From contig OZ244866.1 in NCBI GenBank assembly GCA_965221185.1, positions 2,604,001 through 2,668,000 on the forward strand: a stretch of 64,000 nucleotides of DNA, given 5' to 3'. The notes beneath the pieces were generated by a model. The model searched no databases, was not told the origin of the DNA, and worked only from the letters and a program-made list of their open reading frames with translations. Every line of letters begins with the position of its first letter. The first letter of the stretch is position 1. Source of the DNA: Aldehydirespirator sp965221185 (GTDB taxonomy: Bacteria; Actinomycetota; Acidimicrobiia; Acidimicrobiales; Aldehydirespiratoraceae). The position numbers and the translations under genes were made by a program. Of this stretch, positions 52,249 through 61,491 are shown piece after piece.

Positions 52249-54033
52249 ATGCGGTTGAATGACGAGCAACGAGCTGCAATCGATCACGAAGCGAGCACCG
52301 TAGTCCTTGCCGGACCCGGCAGCGGCAAGACGCACACCTTAGTCGAGAAGGTCTGCATCCTACTCGAAGACCAAGTCGTGAAGCCGCAGGGTGTGGCGTG
52401 TCTCACCTTCAGCACGGAGGCCGTGAATGAATTCGGTCGTCGGTTGCGGGAGCGAGGTCATCGACCGAGTCACCACCTGTACCTAGGTACTGTGCACAGC
52501 TTCTGCTTGAACCGAGTCATCCGGCCGTACGCGCACCTGATAGGCCGGGGCGATCTTCGAGACCGGGCTGTCCTCGCCCCAGCAGGACAACTCAAGTTGC
52601 GCCAGCAGGCACTCGATGCGCTGGGTGTGCAGGAGTCCGCGCAGTACTTCGGTACGACACTGACGAAGATCCGCCGAGATCTGACATGCGGTGATGATCT
52701 CCGCAGTTACGACAGCCAGCACATCAGAGTAGCCAAGAAGTACGAGAAGCTCCTCCGCAAGGGCGGTCTGATCGATTTCGATGCCATGACCTTTGAGGCG
52801 CTGCAGATCATCGAACGCAACCCGCAGATCGCAGACCTGATCGTGTCGAGATTTCCTTGGATCGCAGTCGACGAATACCAAGATCTAGGCGGCGTACTCC
52901 ACAGAATTGTCATGGCACTACGATCAGCGGACGCCAACGTGTTCGCAGTAGGCGATCCCGACCAGTGCGTGTATGAGTTCGCGGGAGCGAAACCCGCGAC
53001 GCTGCAGGATCTCGTCGAAGCTCAGGACTTCCACACGATCCGCCTTCGGTACAACTACCGGAGCGGCCGGAAGCTGATGGATGCAGCTTCAGTCGCACTC
53101 GACCAAGAGCGCGACTACGAGCCCGACCCTGACCGGGTTGACCTGGGTGAGGTGCTTCTCTACAAGTGCGAGAACGGCTTTGCTGCTCAGGCAAGCGCCA
53201 TCGTTGATGAAACGATTCCGGCGCTCATCGAAGACGGAGTTCCGTGCCACGATATCGCGCTCCTCTATCCAGGCAGGGGTCCGCTACTTGATGCGCTCGC
53301 CACAGCCTTAGGAGAATCAGACATTCCGTTTCGCAAGGAGCGCGAGAGTTCATTCCCGACCGACCCCATTGTACGGTGGCTTCAACAGTGCGCCTCGTTC
53401 GCCCTCAAGGGCGTGGCCTCAAGCGCAGTTGCCCTTGCGGACCTCATGTTCCCACTGCTGTCGCTGGCAAGTGATGCAGGCTCCTTGCACGAACAGAACG
53501 AGTTGATGACACGGGCTGCACTCTACGCGGCTCTCGACGTACCGGTAGCGCCCGATGATCGACTTAGTCAGTGGCTGGATGATCTCATTGATCAACTGAG
53601 TCTCTATCGCCTGCTCCATGATGCAGGCCGCATCGACGAGAAGGAGACACTCGAGAAGTTCTGCTTGGATCTTGCAGACCTCGATATTACCGAGCCAACA
53701 ACTCTTTCTGAATTTGCTGATACGTCAATTGTCGAGGAGAAAGTCGTGGTGACAACATATCATTCCAGCAAAGGCCGACAGTTCGATGTCGTCCTTCTCC
53801 CCGGCCTACAGGACACCTTGGTTCCTAGGACGCGCTGGAATCGCGCCCGGAGAAAACTCGAGATAACCAACTTGGCGGAAGAACGACGACTCTTCTATGT
53901 GGCGCTAACTCGAGCGCGTCGGTCGGCAATCCTGTACTACTCGGATTCGTTCCTCAACAGGTTCGGAAATCGAGTCAATGGGCATTCCAGACTTATTGAC
54001 GAGATCGCGGAGCAGTTCGACATCATTCCGTAG
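52249..54033 (+). CDS. gajB: GajB-like UvrD/Rep-type superfamily 1 helicase
   Basis: A 594-aa helicase with motif I VVLAGPGSGKTHTLVEK (about residues 18-34), motif II AVDEYQDLGG, motif III VFAVGDPDQCVYEFAGA, motif IV LRYNYRSGRKL, motif V TTYHSSKGRQFDVVLLPG and motif VI RLFYVALTRARRSAIL, so it is complete. Length and position directly after the OLD-family nuclease match GajB of Gabija systems, where it forms a supercomplex with GajA. The co-directional 8-bp spacing implies one operon. Confidence 0.85.
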   Translation: MRLNDEQRAAIDHEASTVVLAGPGSGKTHTLVEKVCILLEDQVVKPQGVACLTFSTEAVNEFGRRLRERGHRPSHHLYLGTVHSFCLNRVIRPYAHLIGRGDLRDRAVLAPAGQLKLRQQALDALGVQESAQYFGTTLTKIRRDLTCGDDLRSYDSQHIRVAKKYEKLLRKGGLIDFDAMTFEALQIIERNPQIADLIVSRFPWIAVDEYQDLGGVLHRIVMALRSADANVFAVGDPDQCVYEFAGAKPATLQDLVEAQDFHTIRLRYNYRSGRKLMDAASVALDQERDYEPDPDRVDLGEVLLYKCENGFAAQASAIVDETIPALIEDGVPCHDIALLYPGRGPLLDALATALGESDIPFRKERESSFPTDPIVRWLQQCASFALKGVASSAVALADLMFPLLSLASDAGSLHEQNELMTRAALYAALDVPVAPDDRLSQWLDDLIDQLSLYRLLHDAGRIDEKETLEKFCLDLADLDITEPTTLSEFADTSIVEEKVVVTTYHSSKGRQFDVVLLPGLQDTLVPRTRWNRARRKLEITNLAEERRLFYVALTRARRSAILYYSDSFLNRFGNRVNGHSRLIDEIAEQFDIIP

Positions 54034-54122
54034 TCCTGAAGTGCTGACGACGGGCGGAAAGAGCTTCATTCGCGCCAACATGCGTCCTCAACTCCTCCGT
54101 GATGAAGACGCAGCGAGATGTG

Positions 54123-55298
54123 TCAGGGTTTGCTTAACCCTGCGGCGTGCTGAGTCCAGCGTTCCATGATTGGGCGGCGGGCTTCGAGTAGGTCGTCGCG
54201 GCGGTACGACTTGGCGATGCCGCGGGGTTGATGCGCCAGGACGGCTTCGGCAAGTTCGTAGGGCACGCCTTCGGCTGCTAGCCAGTCTCTGAGGCTGGCC
54301 CTCATACCGTGGATGGTCGCGGGGATGTCGGCAGTGCGCAGTGCCTTGCCGAGGGTGTTGTCGCTGAGGGGCTTGCCGGTGCGGGGGGCACCGAAGACGA
54401 GTCCGGTGTCGTCGCCTAGACGGTGGGCTTCGTCGAGCACCGCCTGCGCTCGATTGGACAGCGGGATCCGTTGCGGCTTGGCGGTCTTCGTCCGCTCGCC
54501 GGGGATCGTCCAGGTGTCGCCGTCGATCTCGGCCCAGGTCGCGTTCCTGGCCTCGCCTGAGCGGCAGCCGGTCAGTACCACGAACTCGACGGCGAGCTTC
54601 ACCACCGGCGACGCGGTGCCGGCGCGGATGGCAGCCACGGCGGCTGGCACGTCGTCGGGTGGGAGCGCCCGCTGGTGGCCTCCGGCGGACTGCTTGGGCA
54701 GGGCCGCGGTGAGAGCCTCGTTGCGGGCCGGGTTGTCGTCGCGGAAGCCCTGCGCGAGCGCCCAGCCAAGCACCGCACCCAGGCGCTGCTTGACTCGCCT
54801 CATCGTCTCGGCCCGCTCGTGCCAGTGCGGCACCAGCACGGCGAGCACATCTGCGGTGGTGACCTCGGAGACCCGCTTGGAGCCGAGCGCCGGCTCCACG
54901 TAGTCGCGGAAGGATGCTCGCCACTGGTTCTCGGACTTGCCGCTGTTGCGCCATGTTGGGCGCCGTAGTCGGATCACCTCGTCCCACGCCTCCGCGACGG
55001 TTGGGGCGTCTCCGCTGCGGGGGTCCTTGCCGACGGCGACAGCCCGAGCGTTCTCCAGGGCCTGCGCTCGTGCCTCGGCCAGCGTGATCACTGGGTAGCT
55101 GCCGAGCCCGACGTTGGTGGCCCTGCCGCCGATCTTCACCCGCTGGCTCCAGGTCTTGGACCATCGTCCGTTGGCTGTGGGTTTCACCAGTAGGCTCAGC
55201 CCGTTACCACCCCGGCCGTCGCCGTAGCGTCCGGGCCGGTTGATGGTGCGCACGAAAGCTGCTGTAAGTATCGCCGGTCGCGGGTGACTCGAACTCAC
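54123..55298 (-). CDS. int: P4-type tyrosine integrase
   Basis: A 391-aa site-specific recombinase. The N-terminal arm-binding part fits the DUF4102 type (GGNGLSLLVKPTANGRWSKT, GSYPVITLAEAR), then a SAM-like core-binding domain. The catalytic domain has VVLTGCRSGEARN (first Arg), IHGMRASLRDWLA (H-x-x-R) and AVLAHQPRGIAKSYRR (H and nucleophilic Tyr). GTG 55298 is the start. Located 166 bp inside attR and read away from it, it is the enzyme expected to have inserted the island into selC. P4-like integrases often use selC or other tRNA 3' ends. Confidence 0.92.
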   Translation of the reverse strand: MSSSHPRPAILTAAFVRTINRPGRYGDGRGGNGLSLLVKPTANGRWSKTWSQRVKIGGRATNVGLGSYPVITLAEARAQALENARAVAVGKDPRSGDAPTVAEAWDEVIRLRRPTWRNSGKSENQWRASFRDYVEPALGSKRVSEVTTADVLAVLVPHWHERAETMRRVKQRLGAVLGWALAQGFRDDNPARNEALTAALPKQSAGGHQRALPPDDVPAAVAAIRAGTASPVVKLAVEFVVLTGCRSGEARNATWAEIDGDTWTIPGERTKTAKPQRIPLSNRAQAVLDEAHRLGDDTGLVFGAPRTGKPLSDNTLGKALRTADIPATIHGMRASLRDWLAAEGVPYELAEAVLAHQPRGIAKSYRRDDLLEARRPIMERWTQHAAGLSKP

Positions 55299-55309
55299 GT
55301 ATCATCTCC

Positions 55310-55331
55310 GTTATCACTTTTTAGTGATAAC
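55310..55331. promoter_or_regulatory. palindrome upstream of integrase
   Basis: A 9-bp perfect inverted repeat, GTTATCACT and AGTGATAAC around TTTT, 12 bp ahead of the integrase start. It could be an operator for integrase control or an integrase/excisionase arm site; TATCA motifs also occur just inside attL. Confidence 0.55.
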
Positions 55332-55463
55332 ACAGGGTAACACCTGAAGACGGTTGAGCACAACCGGCCCGGCTCGGAAGGGCCAATTTATGGCCTCTGA
55401 CCTGTTGATATGGCTAAGGCTGAGGACAAGTGAGCAAGGTTGAACAAAGTCCCCGGTGGCGGA

Positions 55464-55478
55464 CGTCCACCTCCGCCA
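55464..55478. repeat. attR core
   Basis: The 15-bp CGTCCACCTCCGCCA is identical to the last 15 nt of tRNA-Sec. Ten bases later GCCAGAAATAG (55488-55498) repeats the selC 3' flank, so the exact crossover may lie in either stretch. Confidence 0.75.
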
Positions 55479-55600
55479 TTCTGACTGCCAGAAATAGCCA
55501 CATGCATACGCAAATGCTGAGAGAGTGAAACTTCTGGTGTGACTGTTGATGTGCCTAGCGCGCCGCTAGACCCTCAAATTCTCCAGATTCCTGGCTCTGG

Positions 55601-55795
55601 CTAGACGGGGGCCTCAGTATTGGCTGCGACCAGCCTTATCTCCAAGCCGTCGAGAACTCCCTCAGCCTCGGCCCACTCATGAATGGAGGCCACTAGGTCG
55701 TCCAAGTGCTCTGCGCCCCCGGTGAACCCGAGGTCGTCTTCCGCCCACCAAAGCGTGCCCTCATCGCGGTTCTGGTACACGCGAACCTCATGCAT
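55601..55795 (-). CDS. small DUF1902/HicB-like protein
   Basis: A 64-aa protein: MHEVRVYQNRDEGTLWWAED...GFTGGAEHLDDLVASIHEWAE. The VRVYQNRDEGTLWWAEDDLG start followed by an LDDLV-type helix is that of DUF1902/HicB-like partial RNase H folds, often antitoxin components, but no toxin gene is adjacent. First chromosomal gene right of the island. Confidence 0.6.
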   Translation of the reverse strand: MHEVRVYQNRDEGTLWWAEDDLGFTGGAEHLDDLVASIHEWAEAEGVLDGLEIRLVAANTEAPV

Positions 55796-55830
55796 CAGAT
55801 ACCTCCCGACCGGCTGAACCTATATAGCGG

Positions 55831-56778
<948 letters not shown>

Positions 56779-56947
56779 TTACCCCCGCTCCGGGTCCGAG
56801 CGCTAGCAACGACGATCAAACGCCCCCGCGCGCCATTGACGGGCTGAACGATAACGATGTTTTGCCCGTCGCCAACCACGCCCGGCGCGAACCTTTCCGA
56901 ACCCTCCGGCGGGGCGGACGATTGGCGCGGTCGGCCGGCGCTGCCGC

Positions 56948-57574
56948 CTAGGCCCAGCTGCCGGGACGCAGCAGAGAACTCCCGACGAGGCCGCCCGCGG
57001 CCAACAGACTGCGCTCCGCCGACGCGGCCGCGCTGCTCGGCGCGGCGTCGGCCCGCTCGGAGCCACCAACGCGGCCGCGGTCCAGGTCGTGGCCAAGCGA
57101 GCCAGCCGCCGACGCCAAGGCCGCGTCGCAATGGGGCGCGGCGTGCTCGCATATTTCCTCGTACGCGCCGAGGAGTTGCGGCACCAGCACTTCCCCGGCC
57201 ACGCCACGGCGCTCCAGAGGGCCTTTCACGGCCGCAATCTCGTCAAGCGCATCCGCCAGCGACGGATCCGCGGGCGCGGCCAACCGCCATGAAGCGAGCT
57301 GCTCGGAGTCGGGCTGCAGCCCGTCGAGCACGTCGCGGTGCGCGGCTAGGCGGCGACTCAGCACCGTCATCTCGGCTGCGGCTGCAGCTGCAGCGACATG
57401 CACATCGACGGAATCGCGCCCAGAGCGGTCCGGCTGGTCGCCCCCGCCGGTCTGGGCGCCTCCCACCGCGGCCTCCGTGGCCCAAGCACCGACGATCTCG
57501 GACAGCCGGCCGCAGGCCCACCGCAGCGCCGACACCAGCCGGGCCGTTTGGACCGCGCTGTAGCCGGAGTTCAC
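56948..57574 (-). CDS. hypothetical alanine-rich protein coupled to nadE
   Basis: A 208-aa protein, not recognised. It is mostly helical: AVQTARLVSALRWACGRLSE, LSRRLAAHRDVLDGLQPDS, AGEVLVPQLLGAYEEICEHA, with Ala- and Gly-rich ends. GTG 57574 overlaps the nadE stop as GTGA, so it is translated with nadE; the longer open frame that runs back into nadE is out of phase with it. The pattern of spaced His/Glu helices could be a ferritin-like bundle, but that is a guess. Confidence 0.55.
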   Translation of the reverse strand: MNSGYSAVQTARLVSALRWACGRLSEIVGAWATEAAVGGAQTGGGDQPDRSGRDSVDVHVAAAAAAAEMTVLSRRLAAHRDVLDGLQPDSEQLASWRLAAPADPSLADALDEIAAVKGPLERRGVAGEVLVPQLLGAYEEICEHAAPHCDAALASAAGSLGHDLDRGRVGGSERADAAPSSAAASAERSLLAAGGLVGSSLLRPGSWA

Positions 57575-59418
57575 GTACCGCTTGCCGACCGGTAGCGGTT
57601 GACGATCGGCATGCGCCTGTCCCGGCCGAACGCCCGTGCGGTGAGCCGGGGGCCCACCGGCGTCTGGCGGCGCTTGTACTCGGCGGCGTCCACCATCCGG
57701 CACACCCGCTCCACGACGCCCGGCGGCGCGATCTCGGCCTCCTGGATCTCCGCGACCGTCCGGAGTTCCTCCACGTAGAGCCGCAGGATGGGGTCGAGCA
57801 CCTCGTAGGGAGGCAGCGACTGGTCGTCGCGCTGTCCGGGGGCCAGCTCCGCCGAGGGCGCCTTGACCAGCACCGTGGAGGGGATGAGGTCGCCGCCGGC
57901 CTGCTCGTTGCGCCACCGGCACAGCTCGTACACGCTCAGCTTCCAGAGGTCAGAGATCACCGCAAAGGCCCCAGCGGTGTCGCCGTACAGCGTCGAGTAG
58001 CCCACCGCCAACTCGCTCTTGTTGCCGGTGGTGAGCACCAGCCAGCCGCGCTCGTTGGCCAGCGCCATGAGCGTCACCCCGCGGATGCGGGACTGGAGGT
58101 TCTGGTCGGTGAGCCCGCCCGTGTCGAGCCCGCCGCCCAGGCCGGCCTCGATCATCTCGGCCAGCGCGGCGTGGGCCGGCTCGATGCCGACGATGAGGGC
58201 GTCGATGCCAAGGTTGGCGGCCAGCTTCTCGGCGTCGGTCACCGAATGCTCGCTGGAGTGGCGCGACGGCATGAGCACGCCGTGGACGTGTTCTGCGCCC
58301 AGGGCGTCCGCAGCGATGGCGGCGGTCAGCGACGAGTCCACCCCGCCGGACAGGCCCACGCAGACGTCGCTGAACCCGCTCTTGTGCACGTAGTCGCGGG
58401 TGGCTAGGACGAGGGCGGCCCAGCGCTGGGCGTCTCGGTCCATGGGCGGCACCAATGGAGCGGCCAGCCTCGGAGGGGTCAACCTCCGGCGGGTCGGCTC
58501 CGCGGCCGATGCCGCCGCCGGCGTCGCCGGGGTGATCCGGGGTGGACGCTCGGCGTCCTCCGCCGGTTGGGGATGAGCCAGGTCCACGTCGAAGACGTCG
58601 ACCGTCTCGGCGAACGACACGCAGCGGGCCACCGCCGCCCCGTCGGCGCCGACCACGAAGGAGCCGCCGTCGAACACGAGCTCATCCTGGCCGCCGACCA
58701 GGTTCACGGACACCAGCGGGACGCCCGCCTCCGCCACCCGCTGGCCGATCACCCGCTCGCGCTCCGCCTGCTTGCCGACCCGGAACGGCGATCCGTTGAC
58801 GTTCAGCACGAGCCGTGCCCCGGCCCGGGCCAAGTCGCTGACCGGCCCGTCGGGTATCCAGGCGTCCTCGCAGACGGTGACGCCCACGGCCGCACCGCCG
58901 ATCTCGAACAGCGGCGGCTCCTCAAGGCCGGGCCGGAAGTGGCGCAGCTCGTCGAACACGTCGTAGTTGGGCAGGTGGCGCTTGCGGTAGATGCCGCGCA
59001 CCTCGCCGCCCGCGCACACCGCCACCGCGTTGTAGGCGTCGCTGAAGCTCTCGACGCCGGCCATGTCGGGCACCGACCTGGAGGGCTCACCGCCGCCGTC
59101 GACAAAGCCGACCACCGCCGCGCAGGCGCCGGTCGCGGAGGCGAAGCGTTCGAGCGCGGCCCGGCTCGCGGCGACGAAGCCGGGGCGCAGAACCAGATCC
59201 TCGGGCGGGTAGCCGGTGATGGTCAGCTCGGGCAGGACGGCGACGTCGGCGCCAGCCGATTCGGCCCGACCCAGCGCGTCAGCGGCCAGGGCCACGTTCC
59301 GGTCGAGGTCGCCGACGGTGGGGTTGATCTGGCAGATCGCCACCCTCAGCCGGTCGGCGCCGACGGCGGGCGCGGCGTCGGGGCCGGGCCGGGCTCCCTC
59401 ACCGGTGCCGGCGGCCAT
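57571..59418 (-). CDS. nadE: glutamine-dependent NAD+ synthetase
   Basis: A 615-aa two-domain enzyme that makes NAD+ from nicotinate adenine dinucleotide with glutamine as nitrogen donor. The N-terminal nitrilase-like glutaminase (from RLRVAICQINPTVGDLDRN) has the catalytic Glu in LPELTITGYPPEDLVLR, Lys in YRKRHLPNYDVFDE and Cys in GVTVCEDAWIPDG. The C-terminal synthetase has the ATP motif CVGLSGGVDSSLTAAIAAD, VLTTGNKSELAVGYSTLYGD and KAPSAELAPGQRDDQSLPPY. Length is normal. It is followed 4 bp overlapped by a hypothetical gene and preceded by glnII, 15 bp away, the enzyme that supplies glutamine. Confidence 0.96.
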   Translation of the reverse strand: MAAGTGEGARPGPDAAPAVGADRLRVAICQINPTVGDLDRNVALAADALGRAESAGADVAVLPELTITGYPPEDLVLRPGFVAASRAALERFASATGACAAVVGFVDGGGEPSRSVPDMAGVESFSDAYNAVAVCAGGEVRGIYRKRHLPNYDVFDELRHFRPGLEEPPLFEIGGAAVGVTVCEDAWIPDGPVSDLARAGARLVLNVNGSPFRVGKQAERERVIGQRVAEAGVPLVSVNLVGGQDELVFDGGSFVVGADGAAVARCVSFAETVDVFDVDLAHPQPAEDAERPPRITPATPAAASAAEPTRRRLTPPRLAAPLVPPMDRDAQRWAALVLATRDYVHKSGFSDVCVGLSGGVDSSLTAAIAADALGAEHVHGVLMPSRHSSEHSVTDAEKLAANLGIDALIVGIEPAHAALAEMIEAGLGGGLDTGGLTDQNLQSRIRGVTLMALANERGWLVLTTGNKSELAVGYSTLYGDTAGAFAVISDLWKLSVYELCRWRNEQAGGDLIPSTVLVKAPSAELAPGQRDDQSLPPYEVLDPILRLYVEELRTVAEIQEAEIAPPGVVERVCRMVDAAEYKRRQTPVGPRLTARAFGRDRRMPIVNRYRSASGT

Positions 59419-59433
59419 CGCGGGCCCGCCGGC

Positions 59434-60456
59434 TCAGTTGAAGCCGACGAGCGCCTCGCAGATGGTGCGCGTCAGCAGGGTGGTGCAATGGTAGGGGTCG
59501 GCGTTGGCGTTGGGCCTGCGATCCTCGATGTAGCCCTTGCCCTCGCGGGCCACCTGCCAGGGGATGCGCACCGAAGCGCCCCGGTCCGACACGCCGTAGG
59601 AGTACTGGTCATAGCGCTCGGTCTCGTGCGCGCCGGTGAGGCGGAACTCGATGCCAGCGCCGTAGCCGGCGAGATGCTCCTCGGGCTTTCCCGCCATCCC
59701 CAGCGCCTCGCACGCGGCGATGATCGGCTCATAACTCTCGCGCATCGCCTTGGTGGAGACGTTGGTGTGCATGCCCGCACCGTTCCAGTCCCCGAGCATG
59801 GGCTTGGGCTCGATCGTCACCTCGATGCCGTGCTTCTCAGCCAGGCGGAACAACATGTAGCGCGCCACCCATAGGTGATCGGCGACAGCCACAGTGTCAA
59901 GCGGGCCGATCTGGAACTCCCACTGGCCCGGCATCACCTCCGCGTTGGTGCCCGCGATCTCCAAGCCGGCCTCGATACAGGCCGTGGTGTGCTCCTCGAT
60001 CAGCTCGCGGCCCGAGATCCGACCCGCGCCCACCCCGCAGTAATAGGGGCCCTGCGGCGGCGGGAACCCCGCCGGGGGGAACCCCGCCGGCCAGCGGGTG
60101 GTCGCGTCCAGCAGCGTGTACTCCTGCTCCAGGCCGAACCACGGCAACTGGTCCTTGTACTTCTCATGCACCGCAACACACTCAGCCCGCCTGTTAGTCG
60201 CATGCGGCGACATGTCATGGGCATTCAACGTCTCGCACAACACCAGGATGTTGTCGCCGCCGCGCACAGGATCACTGCAAGTGAACACCGGCTTGAGAAC
60301 CACATCAGAATTGTCGCCGGTGGCCTGATTGGTGCTCGACCCATCAAAACCCCAAATCGGGGGCTCCTCATCATTGTTGACAACCCTCGTCTTGGTGCGA
60401 ATCTCGCCCGCCGGCTGATTGCCGTCAATCCAGAGATACTCGGCTCGATAAGTCAC
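59434..60456 (-). CDS. glnII: glutamine synthetase, type II (eukaryotic-like)
   Basis: A 340-aa GSII enzyme joining ammonia and glutamate. The short length and signatures IWGFDGSSTNQATGDNSDV (about residues 34-52), WFGLEQEYTLLD (about 106-117), GPYYCGVGAGRISGRELIEE and PKPMLGDWNGAGMHTNVSTK are specific to type II, which some actinobacteria and rhizobia carry beside GSI. The GSI adenylylation Tyr loop does not apply to this type. It lies 15 bp upstream of nadE, a plausible functional pairing. ATG 60456 gives the family start MTYRAEYLWIDG. Confidence 0.96.
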   Translation of the reverse strand: MTYRAEYLWIDGNQPAGEIRTKTRVVNNDEEPPIWGFDGSSTNQATGDNSDVVLKPVFTCSDPVRGGDNILVLCETLNAHDMSPHATNRRAECVAVHEKYKDQLPWFGLEQEYTLLDATTRWPAGFPPAGFPPPQGPYYCGVGAGRISGRELIEEHTTACIEAGLEIAGTNAEVMPGQWEFQIGPLDTVAVADHLWVARYMLFRLAEKHGIEVTIEPKPMLGDWNGAGMHTNVSTKAMRESYEPIIAACEALGMAGKPEEHLAGYGAGIEFRLTGAHETERYDQYSYGVSDRGASVRIPWQVAREGKGYIEDRRPNANADPYHCTTLLTRTICEALVGFN

Positions 60457-60517
60457 GTCATCTCCTCGGTGGTATGGGTGCTTGCTGGGTTCGAGTTCCG
60501 GTCGAGGCTACCGGCCC

Positions 60518-60618
60518 AGAGGCCGAGCGAGTACGCCACAGCTCACCTGGATCATGCAATGCGCTGAGCGAGGCCGTGGCCCGAGCGGCCCGTGAGCGCA
60601 GCGAACAAGAGCGGGAAA
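60518..60618. repeat. dispersed gene-end repeat, copy 5 (inverted)
   Basis: Opposite orientation to the other copies: AGAGGCCGAGCGAG at its left, core CCGAGCGGCCCGTGAGC then CAGCGAACAAGAGCGG at its right, ending at the TAG stop of the HD-domain gene (60619-60621). It fills most of the gap before glnII. Confidence 0.8.
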
Positions 60619-61395
60619 CTAAGAGCGGTTCTCGGCCCACCAGCCGTCCAGCAGAGCCAGCAATTCGTCGATGGGAAGTTCCCCCTCGGAGCGCTTGAGT
60701 TCCAGCAGCCAGGCGAGGGCGCGCCCGACGCTGGGACCGGGGTCCAGGCCGAGATGGGCCATGACTGCGGCGCCGTCGATCTGGGGCCGCTCCGCCGCCT
60801 TGCGCTCGGCCTCGGCCAGCTCCGCGATGCGGCGCTCGAGGTCGTCGATCTGGCGGTGGAGGTCGGCCTCCTTCTGCAGGTTGCGAGTGGTGCAGTCCGA
60901 CCGGACCAGCTGGTTGAGGCGGCCCAGCAGCGGTCCTGCGTCCCGGGCGTAGCGGCGCACCGCGGTGTCGCTCCAGCCGGACGCGTAGCCTTTGAACCGG
61001 CCCGACAGCCGGACCAGCTCGCTGACGTCCTCCACCGTGCGCTCGTCGAAGGCGAGCGCAGCCAGACGCTTGCGGGTCATCCGGGCGCCGACCGCCTCAT
61101 GATGGCGGAAGGTCACCTCGCCGTGCTCGTAGCTGCGGGTTCGGGGCTTGCCTATGTCGTGGAACAGGGCGGCCAGGCGTACCACGAGGTCGTCGGGCGT
61201 CTTGGACACGACCGCGATGGTGTGGGCGAGCACATCCTTGTGCCGGTGGATCGGGTCCTGTTCCATCTTCAGATCGGGCAGCTCGGGCACGATCTCGGCG
61301 ATCCGGCCGCAGTCGACGGCAGACCACAGCCGGGACGCGGGATCGTGGCCGCTGACCAGATCGCACAACTCCGCCCGAGGGTCCACATCCGTCAC
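60619..61395 (-). CDS. HD-domain protein, C-terminal half of a CCA-adding-type nucleotidyltransferase
   Basis: A 258-aa protein with an HD phosphohydrolase domain (HKDVLAHTIAVVSKTPDDLV, RLAALFHDIGKPRTRSY, VTFRHHEAVGARMTRKRLA), then a helical C-terminal tail (DCTTRNLQKEADLHRQIDDL). This is the downstream half of actinobacterial CCA tRNA nucleotidyltransferases, which are nearly twice as long; the polymerase head domain with its GxxRD motif is not encoded upstream, where a divergent lipoprotein gene begins at 61492. GTG 61395 is the start. It may be a stand-alone phosphohydrolase or a split enzyme partner. Confidence 0.75.
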   Translation of the reverse strand: MTDVDPRAELCDLVSGHDPASRLWSAVDCGRIAEIVPELPDLKMEQDPIHRHKDVLAHTIAVVSKTPDDLVVRLAALFHDIGKPRTRSYEHGEVTFRHHEAVGARMTRKRLAALAFDERTVEDVSELVRLSGRFKGYASGWSDTAVRRYARDAGPLLGRLNQLVRSDCTTRNLQKEADLHRQIDDLERRIAELAEAERKAAERPQIDGAAVMAHLGLDPGPSVGRALAWLLELKRSEGELPIDELLALLDGWWAENRS

Positions 61396-61491
61396 CGCGA
61401 AACAGCCTATGATCGCGTATTACTGTTCGGCCCGGCAACCCCGCGGGGCTGAACCCAACTTGTATGGTGGGCACCTGGAAAGGAGTTCCAC

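Larger units (their letters stand above)
33517..55478. mobile_element. genomic island integrated in selC
   Basis: About 22 kb between two copies of the 3' end of tRNA-Sec, with a P4-type tyrosine integrase gene at the inner right end. Contents are two insertion sequences, remnants and three defence-like modules; no conjugation or structural phage genes are seen. selC is a classical integration target for P4-type integrases. The 252 bp after attL (33517-33768) hold no gene I can support. Confidence 0.8.
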
